Source: Himantopus leucocephalus
Lineage: Eukaryota > Chordata > Aves > Charadriiformes > Recurvirostridae
NCBI GenBank assembly: GCA_003993805.1
Contig: RSEF01000004.1
Coordinates: forward strand, 14,733,168 to 14,797,167
Direction of reading: 5' to 3'
DNA: 64,000 bases
Below are positions 1 through 12,300 of the stretch, in pieces. The notes beneath the pieces were generated by a model, which did not search any database, was not told where the DNA came from, and saw nothing but the letters and a program-made list of their open reading frames with translations. How positions within the stretch are numbered: position 1 is the first letter of the stretch; the number at the start of each line of letters is the position of its first letter. A program made the position numbers and the translations under genes.

Positions 1-175
1 TTCAGTAGTGATACACTGCAAAAGCAGGACTGTGCTTCTGGATTTTCAGTGTCTTTGCTGGTTTATTTTTTTCAGAAACTTACCTAGCTTCATACATTTT
101 GTTTTGTATTTTTTCCCATTGTGTTGGCAGCCCAGACCTCTGAATCCATTGAGTTTCTCTGAAACGGTCACTTAC
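1..175 (-). other. Intron 4, partial
   Basis: Sequence downstream of the exon 4 donor on the minus strand, cut by the window edge. It starts with a consensus donor GTAAGTG and is AT-rich. I see no further exon and no repeat here. Confidence 0.8.
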
Positions 176-303
176 CTGGGTAAGCTTAGGTTTGATATCT
201 GGTGAGGTAACTCGGCAAGGGACAACAACCGTTTTCTTAACATCTAAAATGTAGATTATTTCGGGATGTTCCGGGTGAATCTCCACAAATGGATTTCTGT
301 AGT
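176..303 (-). CDS. Exon 4: linker and first half of Ig domain 2 (ligand-binding domain)
   Basis: The acceptor is CCCTGCAG before 303 and the donor is ACCCAG|GTAAGTGACC after 176. The 128-nt exon enters in phase 1 and leaves in phase 0. It encodes residues 125-167: D-Y-R-N-P-F-V-E-I, then [16 protein letters not shown] with Cys154, RVTSP, and a final K-L-T-Q. The DYR.PF entry is the KDR form; PFVE, PEII and PCRVTSP are the FLT1 form. Family knowledge places this segment in Ig domain 2, the main VEGF contact domain of VEGFR-1 and -2. The second cysteine of this domain would be in exon 5, which is not in the window. Confidence 0.92.
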
Positions 304-3300
304 CTGCAGGGAAAAAAACATTGATTTACAAAACCGCTACTTTACTGATCAGTGCCCAGAAGGGCACTGTAATCTGAGCGGCCAACTGCCCATAGCACGC
401 TCACTGTCGTGTGTGACAAGACAGCCGGTCACATCTTGCTTGTTTGCAAATGCCAGTGTCATCTAGGGGTTACTGCCAACGACCAAGAGTCGCAATACCC
501 CATTTCTAACCCTATTTTACCAGTTTGCAGTGTAATCTTGTAAAAAATCCTTTTCTTATACATTCCCCATCTGCAAAAATGAAGTTGTTAAAGCAGCTCC
601 ACAGGTCTACGTGGCACTGGAGTTAGTTCTTTCCCCAATGCTCTGAATTTCTTTCGTAGCTGATATTGTATCACAGCACTCCTGAATTCCACAGCAGTTA
701 AGTGTTACAAATAGGTTTACAGCAGTTAAACTAAATCTACTGAAAGAATAAAGCTTCTTTCTGTTAATGAGAATCTCTAGAATACTGCAGAAAGCATTCA
801 GAAAGGGAACGTAGACCCACAATTTTCAAAGCCAGGCAAGAATAGTCTGTTTAACCTAACAGGACAGTAACTTGGTCACACTCTTGCGGAACTGTGGGAT
901 TTTCTACAGATCTACCACAATAAATCAGACTGGATATACGTATTCCATAGAAATAAATAAAAATCTGAGGTAGTTTAAGTTAATAAAGCTTCTGAGTCTC
1001 GTTCACTGATTTTTCATTGTATGAATACAGTGATGGTCGTCAGAAAATTAAAATAACGTTTGTTCGTTAAGCTTCAAGATTTTTCTAAAAGGCATTCTTC
1101 AACTTGATAATCTTATGGTATAAAGTTTCCAATGCCATTCAGCTAATGCAATGCCAACTACACCACACAGTGTAGGCAATCAGCCGCTTTTGGTTTGGAT
1201 TATACTGTTGACAGGCAAGGATGTGCCCCCTGTACAATAACCTCAACCTGCTTATCCTTGCCTTGCGACCCGCCTCCACACGCTTCATTATATTTTGGAA
1301 ATGGCTTCACCTAAAGCATGGGAAATAGCTGGCGTGAAGGGTTTGTGAACAATCTAGGTTGCAAACATGTGATCTAGTATTCTGACAGTACTTTAAAAAA
1401 GGATGTGCTATGAGGAAATTAAAATCAATTTTTGAAAGAATGCTTAACTGCTCCCAGACGGGCTATGTTGGTAACGAATGCAGTCGGCCAGGGCTGACAC
1501 ATCCACCGCTATGGATCGGGAGGAGGGTACACGACCTGTTTTCCGATGTTGTATAATGAGGAAAAGTGTCCTTCTTGATGAAGATCATTAATGTGCTTCC
1601 TGAACTACCCTTGTCTCCTCATGCCGTGTTTCCTCTCTAATACCTGATGTAATATTAAGGGATTTTCGATAGAGAAAAAAAAATCAGTTCCTTATTGCTT
1701 GGTGGATCTAGCCCCACTGTTCATCCAGAGATTGCCCAGAAGGGCACATCTCTGTGCAAATACGTGATAAAGTCCACGCACTACCAAATCGAGACGAGAA
1801 CGCTACTTCTAGGTGTTGCAGAGCCCTCCCGCTCTCCGGGGCAGAGGAGCAGCCGCGTCCGGTGGGTTGTGCTTGTCAGTTGCCCCATGGGCCCGTGGGC
1901 CGTGCTGAGCCCAGGCTGGCGCCCCGACGGCTGCCAGGGTGAAACCCTGTCGCGACAGTACCAGTGCTTTTCCAGTCTCATGGCCCCTCTGGTCAGCACG
2001 CATTGGTCTGACTCTGCAGTATGGCATGAGAGCGTCNTGCCCCGACGGCTGCCAGGGTGAAACCCTGTCACGACAGTACCAGTGCTTTTCCAGTCTCATG
2101 GCCCCTCTGCTCAGCACGCATTGGTCTGACTCTGCAGTATGGCATGAGAGCGTCTCCAGTAAAGGCTGCGTATACCTTCATGTGGGATCAGACACCTCTC
2201 AAACACAAAAATCAAAGCCAAGGGCCGTGTTTAAGAGCCTGAATGGTGTGATCATCTTGGTTTAGCACCAATGGGTCAGGCCAGCTGGCCCCGATCCTGT
2301 CACCTAGATGCACACTCTCATTTTACATCTAAGGCTGTTGTGGCAGCTGTTCTGTGACTGAAGAAAGCCCCAGTTGAAGTGTGTTGGAGTAACGCTATCT
2401 ATTCATCCCATTAATCCTTGCATTACTGCATCAGGCCGCTTTCCCTCCTTCATCTCCTGGAAAAACAGGGAATGTTCTAAAATCTCCATGAAAAGATGGT
2501 AAAATATTTCTCTAATACTTTCAGCTAGTGAGGGAAAAAAGCCTGTACGTGGAGTTTTCAAAATGCCAAGTATCCCTTTCTGGGTGTTGGGCATTTTGAC
2601 TGCTCTCAATGGAGACAAAATTGTGAAACCCTCCAGAATTTCTCCTTTCCCAGTACTCCATCCCTGCCAAACAGCCTTTTGCTTCGAATCAGTGGGGACC
2701 CATTTTTCAATTTAAAACAAATATTCACCCTTTGGACCCTGGCAGGGAGCTGTGTATTCAGTGCTGGAGGATCTGTAATTAAACAGTAGGTGAAGTGCTT
2801 ATTTATCTTGCATTTTCCTGGGTAACAAGCGTTCTATATGTAAGCGATGTAATTATGCTTATTGGTGACCTGCAGAACAGTTTGAACACGGAGTGTGAGG
2901 TTTGGATTTGCTCTTCCACAGCTCCAATGACAAAGGGAAACAGAGTTGGTTTATCTCACTGGCTTTGTCTTTATTTCCCCACGACTGGTAACTCATCTGG
3001 GAACAGGTCATTCATTTGGGGATATCAATGTTCATTTCCTGGCTAACGACAACAGGCTTTGCTTAAGGAATGTCATGGAAATATATAAGTGCTGTCACTT
3101 GGAATTAATCTTCAAAGAATTAGCCCAGTGCAGAGCTGGAGTTCCTTCACTTCACAACTGAAAACAGTTTCCTTCACAAAAATACGAAGGGCGAAAGGCA
3201 GGGATTGACACAGGAGCGTGGGACCGTTGCCTTTTGTATTTCTGATGGCTTAATTTTAGCTCGGCGAATTGGAAATAGGTTTCTTAGTGGCCAAAATGTA

Positions 3301-6300
3301 CCGCGTGCTCTCATCACGATGAGAGCAAATGTTGGTTGGAGCTCCTTGTGTGTATCAGAAAGGTCACGCGGGTTATGGTGATGTTTTACATTAGGCACTT
3401 GGGTCACTGCGCAAGTACAAGAGATGTGTGATTAATGTGGGGAGCTGTGACAAGGAGCTGATCAGTAGCACTGAACACAAGGCAGTAAAACAGAAGATAA
3501 AGACCAGAAATCTGGCTGATGTCTATCATTTCTAGTAATGTCTTTTCATGTCAGCTTTTATTCCATGCCATTGATTTATTCTGACTGGGTTGGTCTATAA
3601 AAAACCATGTACTTTGGAGTAAGGGCATTGCAAGAAACATTATGTGAGAGAGATTAATTAAAATTAAAAAAATTAGACCTGTAATCTCCCCGCATTTAGG
3701 AAGTCTCAGATACACATCTGACCTTTCTGGTTAGGCAGGCACTGGTTCTAATCAAGCCTTGAGCTGAGAAACCTGATCTCCAGACCACAACTTTGTAGCT
3801 TGTTCCAATCCCTAAAACTAATAGGAAATATTTATTCTCAATCCAGAGTCTTATGCGCTTTCCCAAACAGGTCTGCTAAGTTCTTCTGTTCAGTCACATT
3901 ACGAAAATGTGTTTAGTGTTTGTCCCTGAGTGCTGCTTAATACCTCTGCAGCCTTGCTCTCCAGCTAAACCATACGTCGAGGTATCCAATGCGCTGGTAC
4001 TTTTATAGCCAATTTTAAAGCTTGTGCAAATGGTGAGAGGCCTTTCTACTTAAAAGAAGACCCTAGATTATTAAAAATAGATCCTTAGATTACTTGTTAC
4101 AGGAAAAAACAGAGAAAGTAGATTTTTGTGTATTTGCAACAAACACTGGGAGTGCAAAACAGCGTCAGGGGAAGTGTGTTCATATCTTCTTCTAGTCCTA
4201 TGAGAAAAAGAGGGAACAACTAATGTGACAGGGGGATAGGACAAGAATATAGGAAACTTGCTGTGAAAAAAAGAGCTTCTTGATCCCAAACTATTCACAG
4301 ATCTGGATCAAATTTTGACTAATTGCTTTGACTGAAAAGATGGGAACACTGAATTTAAAAATATTTGTGCTGGTATTTTTAGAGGGAATTTCAGAATAGC
4401 ACTTTGTTTAAAAAGTAACATAAATCAAAAGAAGGCAGCTAAGCAAAAGTTAAATAATCCCGAAATGTCAGAAAATATTGAATTATGCAATGAGTGAAAT
4501 ACCTTAGTCAAACACAATACAATTTCTCAAAACTATTTGCCGTTCAGGGAAAAAAAAATAATTATTTGACCCCATTCTCCTCCATCGTCTCTCCCTGCCT
4601 CCAAGACTGACCTCTACCAAATTAACAGATTCACAACACACCTAAAAATAATCTACTTTTTCCAGCTGTAAATAGGACAGATACTCATCATGGTGGTACT
4701 AAACTACTGAGGAACACCGAAACGGGAAGCATGAATTTACAGTATGTATAACAGAAGCTCTATTTCATTCCTAATTGATTTTTTAATAGCAGCCTGCACC
4801 TGAATCACCACGTGTCTAGCCAGTAGCTAGAATTGCACTATCCCAGATCATAAGCTGCAGTCAGAATTGGAAGCCAAAATATATAAATCTACCCTTCTAC
4901 CATCGGTATTTGAAATCTAGATCGTGTTTTAACAACTCTGTGCAATTAACAACAGCAAAAGGCAGTTTCTGGGTTATAAGGACTGGGTTGGGAAAGGAGA
5001 GGATGGCTTGAGCTGCAATCGATGGTTGATCTCTGGTAGATGTCAGGTCTCGTGGGCGCTATCCTCACTCTGCTTTGGAAAAAAGAGAAAAAGGTTTTCT
5101 ATTTTATGGGTCCTTCTATTTCCTACAGTAAGTGAGGTTTCCGAGAGCCCCGCGCAGTAAGCAGATGGCTATCGTTTGTGTTATCTCCGTGCTTTATCCA
5201 GTTTATAGTCTCGGCCTAAAGAGAGTTCTCTGTCTACTGCAGTCCTCCTGTCCTCCCTCTTTCAATCTGCACTATTGGAGCTCTGAACCAGGGTGAGACA
5301 CCTGTGCGAGTCAGCGGAGCCACTCCTAGAGCGAAGGTGCTAATGTCACAGCCAGTTGCAGGGCTGAGCTACTACAGTTTTGACACGAGAGCTTAAACAT
5401 GAGGTTAGGGCTACACTTTGGCCATCAGTGGCAAGTGACTCTGGAAAGAAAGGAAAAGGCAGGTGAAGGTCAAGCACTCACTAAATAACCCTAGCTAGGT
5501 CAGCGAGGCCAGGGAGGGTTTTTTTCCTCCCTAATCCTGAAACTCTGTGCAAAAGAAAAAATAATATCATCAAGCACTAAAGAGTACCAGCACCCAGAGC
5601 AACAGAGGAGACCTCCGTGCGTCCTGCAGTGCGCTTGGGCTTCCCCCCGGCTGCTCAAAGAAACCCCGTAAGCAGGAGCGAGCCGACCCCAAATGCGTTG
5701 GGAAGGAGATGCTCTGAGCACCACTGCTTTCCAGGCAGCTGGGCTGTTCACTTAACAGATAAGCAAACAGAAAGTGGCTCGGCTCTGGATCTTAACAAAA
5801 TGACAAAGAATAAATACTGAATAGGGAACTAATCAACTGCCAGCTGATACCTTTGTTATGGTTTGCGCAGCCAAAAAACCGAATCCTTCATGAAACTCCT
5901 GAGTAGCTCAGACTGACTCTGGCACGGAAAAATGATCTGCCGGAACCTCAGGAGTGTCGCTGCCAGCTTCACAAACGTGTTCACCACCTTAAGTTAATCA
6001 GCAATCCGTTAACTCCTTGTAAAAAAGTCTCTCAGAGACAGAACTTGAAACAAAAGGGACAGGGTCACTGTTCTTTAAAAATGATAACCTTAGCCTCAAG
6101 GAAGATCTCTAATTCCAGATGGTGTAAATCAATCGCACTCAACTCTTGCAATTTGGAGAGCTGTGGCATGGGAAATGCAGGTGCCGTCCTGCAGTACAAG
6201 ACTGGAAACTCTCTGCAGTTACCAGCACTGAACTCCAAGGGAAAAAATTCTCAGCAAAGAAACCCTTTATGAAAAGAGTGTGTTACCCTGTAGCATGGCA

Positions 6301-9300
6301 CGACCGTTCCTCCTGAGTTGGGAAGGTAGCGTGCCCTATGAATCTTATCCATAAGGAAACACCTATCAATTCCCATAAGATAATTAAAAAGAATAATTTA
6401 CTGTGGGCTGCAAAGTTCATTATATGTGAAGAAAGACGAGAGCTGTAGCACGTTAGGGACTTATCAGCTGCAGCACCAGCTCCGAGGCGAGGGAAAGGCC
6501 CCTTCCCCTGGGTCTCAGACCGGCTGTCGGCTCTCCAGGTCAGTGGAAGTTTGCAGGAAGCTGCAGCCATACCGGGGTGTTACTGTTTACCCGGCAGGGC
6601 TCGAGAGGGAACGCAAACAGCAAGGCGAAGGAAGCAGAGGCAGCGGGACAGCGGAGGGGAAGGCAGCCTGCGGGGACAGAGCCAGGCAGAAAAATCAAGC
6701 AGACCGCACACAAAAGCGACTCAAAGGTCAAGTGCCTACAAGAACATTGTTTACCTTCAGGCATTGAAGCCCTTCATGTTTAAATTCTCATTCTGTCTAG
6801 GTGGAGATTAATTGCTGCTTGAGATGAGCTTAGGGAGGGTCCCTTTTAACTCAGCAGTGTAAGAGCAATTGCCTGGGGAATGTGCAGTTCTCCCTTCAAG
6901 CCTCCGCAGTGACAGCGTGCGAACACAGATACGGGTCTGCTTCGCCTTGCGGTGACATCTCTTCTTTTGTTTAGTGTTATCTGTAATATAGGTGACTATC
7001 TACCAGGAAGTGGTGGAGGTCTGTAATTACATCATGCTCACTTGCCATGTGAATCCCCCTCTCCAGAGGGCTCCCGCCCTGTCCTGCCAGCTGATAAAGC
7101 GGAGGGACTTGAGAGCCCTCAGCATCGCGACTCTGCGTGTTGTAGACTCAGGCTCTCTCCTACAGCTCTTTACTTTTCAGCACTGTATCACCTGCCTGCG
7201 TGTTCAAAACATCCTCCTTAGACGCACACAGAGGATTTTGTACAGAATTTTTGGTGCTTTTCCTTTCTGTTCATGTTTCATGCACTGTGATGGCCATTTG
7301 TCTCATGATATTTGTATCACATCTAAAGCCGTGGAGTTAACATCACCTCTCCCTTCAGATACTATCCATCAGCCCGCAGAGATGATGAGCACTAAATGGC
7401 CTTTGAGGACAGTCATCCATGGCTGTTCACGTCTGTGAAATTCCTGAAGGTGCTCATTTTGTTTCTCACTTTCTTGCTGCTAAAGAGAATTCTCTCACCC
7501 TCACTATTTATTTTCTTCATTCAGTCGTACCTTAGCTGGGAAGCCTGGGCAGAGTTTCACAGGTTCTTTAAATTCATGTTTTGACATAATCCCCATGAAG
7601 TTTGTCTTCATCAAGGTCAAGAACACTGTGAGGAGGTTTATAATCCTTTCTTTATGTTAATAGGATCATTAGCAGTTAAGTGACACTTTGGCCAGAGTAT
7701 TTTGGAAAGCTTTACAAGCAAATTGCCCAGTCTGCTGTATTCCTTCTGGTAACCCATCAAAGCTTCTTGTAGGTACAGGAGTGGCTTCTATAAAGTCACT
7801 TGTTTTGAAACTGGATCTTTGAAAATAAAGGACTTTTCAGTTTGGCAGGCCAATGAAAAGAATTAGTGGTGGAATGTTTAGATTAAACAGAAAGGAGAAT
7901 ATTTTATCTTCAGGCAAAACAAAAGTGACTGCAAAACCCCCAGAAGTCATTCTGAGTCAACATGAAGCATTCTGTTTTGGTCAAATGAAATACATTCTTC
8001 CCCTGGAGATTACTGTTAGAAACACAGGAATATTTGTAGAGAAAAATATTACTTTAAAAAGTGTTACTTCAAAAATTATGGAAGCAAAATGCTACTCCTT
8101 GCCAAACAAATAAAAGACAACATGGAAAGATTTATTTTTTTTAAAAAAAAACAAGTCTCCATAGTTTGGCTGAAATTATGTTTCAAGCTTCAGAAGAATT
8201 CATGAATTCTGACTCCCCTAGATTTTAGGCAGGTGTTGACTTTGTAGAAAATTTTGACCAGCTTTACCTGAAGTCCCATCATTAAGAACAGGTGTCGTAC
8301 ATTAGGTGCTGCCAGCTGCGGACCTTGGGTAAGGTTCAGCAATTAGCAATTACCGAGTGGAAAAGAAACAGGAAGAAAGAAGTGGGGGAGTTTCATGTGT
8401 GATTTTCATTTAGAAATTCTTGATCAATGAGAAGGAGGGGATCGTTGCCTCTTCCTGCTGGGATGTCAAGTGCTCTCACTGACTTAGTGCCAGGAATTTA
8501 TGCTGCTCACTCACCATCATATCTTCCAAGGCTCCTCCACTTAAAAGTGACCCTTTAGGATATGCTTTGAAGATACTGAATGTCTTAATTCAAAATGGAA
8601 AGCATCTTACTTTTCCCTTGGATCCAGCCCTTAGTACTTGAGGGACAACAGAGAGGGTCCTACACAGTGACATAGCCTGTATTCCCACGTCATGTGGCCC
8701 TAAACACTGTTAACTAGGATATGGTGCCAAACTCTTCCACCAGTCTGTGCGAGACAGCCAGCTTATCTGCTGGGCTCCACGCTGAGCAGACAGGACAGAG
8801 TTTGCCTATCTCAGCTTGCTGAGTGTCTGGCAGCAAGTGGAGCTGTCTCGGTGTCTCCAGCGTGAAAGAAAGAAGAAATGCAGCTCCAACTCTGTTCTCA
8901 CTGGTAATATCTTCTGGAAAGCAAGCCAAAGCCCAAGTGAGGGCTGTCACCCTGGCCCTGCATTTCTGCTTCTCATGTTCGGATTATCTCTGTGAACTGT
9001 CAAGAGAATTAAGGAGGCAGAAATCAGCTTCAAAGAACATCAGAACCAAAATATGATCTCATGTGAGGGGTGCTTTCATGCACTTCCATCCTCTTTAGGT
9101 TTTTCTTAGTGGGGAAGGTATGAAGAAGATGGAACTTCACATCTCTGGGCTGTACGGTTTGATAAAGCAGAGACTGTGGTTGATGGTCCACTCTACCCTG
9201 GTGCAGTACTTGCACCACCTCCTCTCCTCCTCATTCCTTGCAATAGCAAGGGAGAGCTCATACCCTTCCTTGGGGATGCCTTGCTGCTAGAGCTGACAAG

Positions 9301-12300
9301 CAGTGAGATGCATGCTCTGACAGGACAAACTGCTTGGATGCATCCTCATTTCTCCTTCAGAACGGCCTTATCAGGTCTTGTGCTCCCATATAAAAGTCTG
9401 TCTTGCTTCAAATTTGATTTTCAGTTCTTGTGCTCTGGACTCCTGGCAGGACTGTACTATGGCTCAAACCTGCAATGCTGGTGCTTCATGGTGTCCATAT
9501 GAACTTAAAAAGGAGCCAGAACTCAAATTCTGTGCAGGGGTATCTTCTAGTTACACTGTGTTCCTGCGAACACCAGTGCTGAAAACCAAATGTACAGAAA
9601 CAAATTACTCCTTCAGTCCTGCCATGTTCCTAACTCCCAGTAGCACTGAGATAGTGAAACACCAACGGCTGAATTGCTTTGGGTGGGAAGACACTGTTAG
9701 AATGTCCACTAGTCTGTGTGTTCAAAGAGCGAACCACACTAGGCAGAAGCAGGAATTGATGATTCTCCCCCAGTGTACTTGGACCCTTGTGTGGCAGCCA
9801 GCACTGATGTATGGGGCTCACGTACATCGTTTTGTGCCAATTACAGTATCTTGGTCAGAGAAGGTGGGACTCCTGTTTGTCTGAAGTAGTTATTTGAGAA
9901 TCAGCCCTATTATGGCCATAACTATTTCAAGAAACAGAATAACAGCCCTGCTTTGCATAAAAAATAATAGAAGCTGGCTGTTGCTGGCCTGCTCGCCCCA
10001 CCTCTGCGATGAGGAGATCGCCTCCTACAGTTCCAGCAAAGCACTGCTACTGGTGTGTGTGGACAGGCATCAGAGCACAGCTTGGAAACTTGGATGAACT
10101 TTTCTAGACACTATTTGGCAAGATGTGATCGGTTCCAGTTACCACAGTAATAATGTCAGACGGGTTGCTGATGGAGGGAAGCGAAACACAACTGAGCTTG
10201 TGCTCCTTCCTACCGATGGGTTGACTGAATGGCACAAAAAGGTGTAGCAAATCCCTTACTGCTACACAGAGCTAAGGACTGCAAGGAAAAATCACTGCAA
10301 AAGCTGAGGCAGCGGTTCAGCTGGTACAGAGAGCACTTCCAGCTGATGCCCTGAGGACTCTCTTACTTTGCGACAGGCGCTTTGCTGACAGTAACAGTAT
10401 TCCAAATAGCTGAGAGCTGCAAGTCCTGACTTCTGGCTGGGCTGGGGCCTAGGATAGCCCTTTGGGAAGATGGAGCGAATCCTTGCTTGATTTGTCTTTT
10501 TTTCCACCTTCTCTAAGCCATGTTCAATTTTATTTGTGCCCTAGGAAACATTGTAGAGAGGGCTCTCTATACTTTAACACAAAATAGACGGCCTGCCCTT
10601 TCCTTTGGCACGGGGATCTCAAAGGGTGAAATAAATGAGTATGTTCCTCCCAGGGAAGTATCCATTTGGTTGGGAAGGGTAATTGCAGGAGATAGATAGA
10701 CGCAAATGACATTGGCTAGCTGGCTTTGGCAGCGTTTGCAGTGGAAATGCCGTCCACATGAGTCTTTCTGACGTGGGCTCCTACGTGGGCAGCTAGTTTG
10801 CAGGGAAGACTTGTCTTTACTGCCACTGGTCCAGAACTGGCTCAGCGGAGACAGCGTATTCTGTGGACTGAGGGTGGGCTTCCCCCGTTCACCCTCTTCT
10901 CTGACAGCAGCCACGAGAGCTGCTTGGCTGCTCTNTTGCTTGGCTGCTCTTCCCGTTCAGTGCTGCAGCGCTGTGCTCGACCAGGCGCTGCGTTCCGCTG
11001 CAGAGGTTATCCCTCGGATTTGCAAGAAAGCTAAATAACGCGGTTAAAAAATGCCCAACTATTTCTGTTCCAGCCCTAAGCTACGTCGTGTTTTCAACAA
11101 GGAGATGGGCAACAGGGGAAAGGGGTTGTCTCACTTCTTAATTACGATCCTTGGGACTTGCAGCTGCAGCGGGAAGCAGAAAAGGCCTCGGGAACAATTA
11201 TTCAGGATTAAGATCCTGAGCTCTCCCTCCCTCCAGACTGTCAGTGCACAGCTGAGGCATGGCGGCTGACCCTGCCGCCTTCGGGTCCCTTATGATCTGG
11301 CTGATGTGCAGGGGTCACGGCTCAATTGCACCGGGGGGGAGAGCTGCTGAATGCCAGATTCTGACGGAGCTTAGAAACTCCACCAGGGAGGCTGTAAAAA
11401 CAGAAGCAAGCACAGGAAATAATAGCCAATAAGCAGGGCTTCCGATACAATCATGTTCTCATTTCGGTGTCAAGCAGCAGGCCGGGAACGAAGGGAAAAA
11501 ATACCATTCCCCTTCCTTTTTTGGCAATAATGGCTCGTAACCTCAGAGGAATCTCCAGCCTTTGGGGTCTGGCTCAACATTTTCTCACTCCACCTGGCTC
11601 AGTCTCGTAAACACCCTGCTGAGCCCTTGCTCTCTCCATAAAACCTCTGGAGAGATGTCTTTTGGACCTCACCCTTCTCTGGAACTCACAGGGAACTGTG
11701 AGTTTCTTCACTTGGAGACAACTGATGGATTTCTCAGTGATGCCCAGACACTGGCGGGCCAATTACCTTAAAAAGGCATGTTTAAATATTGAAGAAAATT
11801 GTAGGTACGTTCTGAATGTTCTGAAGAACAGCTTTCTCGTCCCCAAAACAGCCTGCTGGCTTTCAACAAATATACACAGGAACTGAACGGGAGGAAGAGC
11901 GTGCCCTGAGGACAGCATCCATGCCGAGGTATAAATAGCTTCGTTTCACTGGGGCCAAGAGCTTCCTCAGACTGGCAGGCCAGATCCCAGCAGGCACTTG
12001 CGAGCTTATAGACTGAACTGCCGTGGCAGAGCTGTGCTTTGGGCTGGAAGAGCAGCTGGCTCGCTAGGACATGGACCAGAGGGATCCCCGCTGACTTGCC
12101 TTTCTCACTGCTTCACCCACGGAGTGCATAGTACGAGGTGGTTAATTTTCTACCCACTTTTCCTTCAATAACTTTTAAAGCACAGGAGTCTGAGTAAGAG
12201 CTTTTAGAACAGGGGGGGCGTATGACAATTAAATCGCATCCGAGAGAGGGCAATCCTGGAGGGTGATTTAGAGAAAACAGCCATCCAGTGCTGTTTTTCA

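Noticed and set aside
9378..9884. 168-codon open frame on the plus strand in intron 3
   Set aside because: No recognisable domain, no signal or repeat pattern, and composition like the surrounding intron; a frame this long is expected occasionally in 64 kb.
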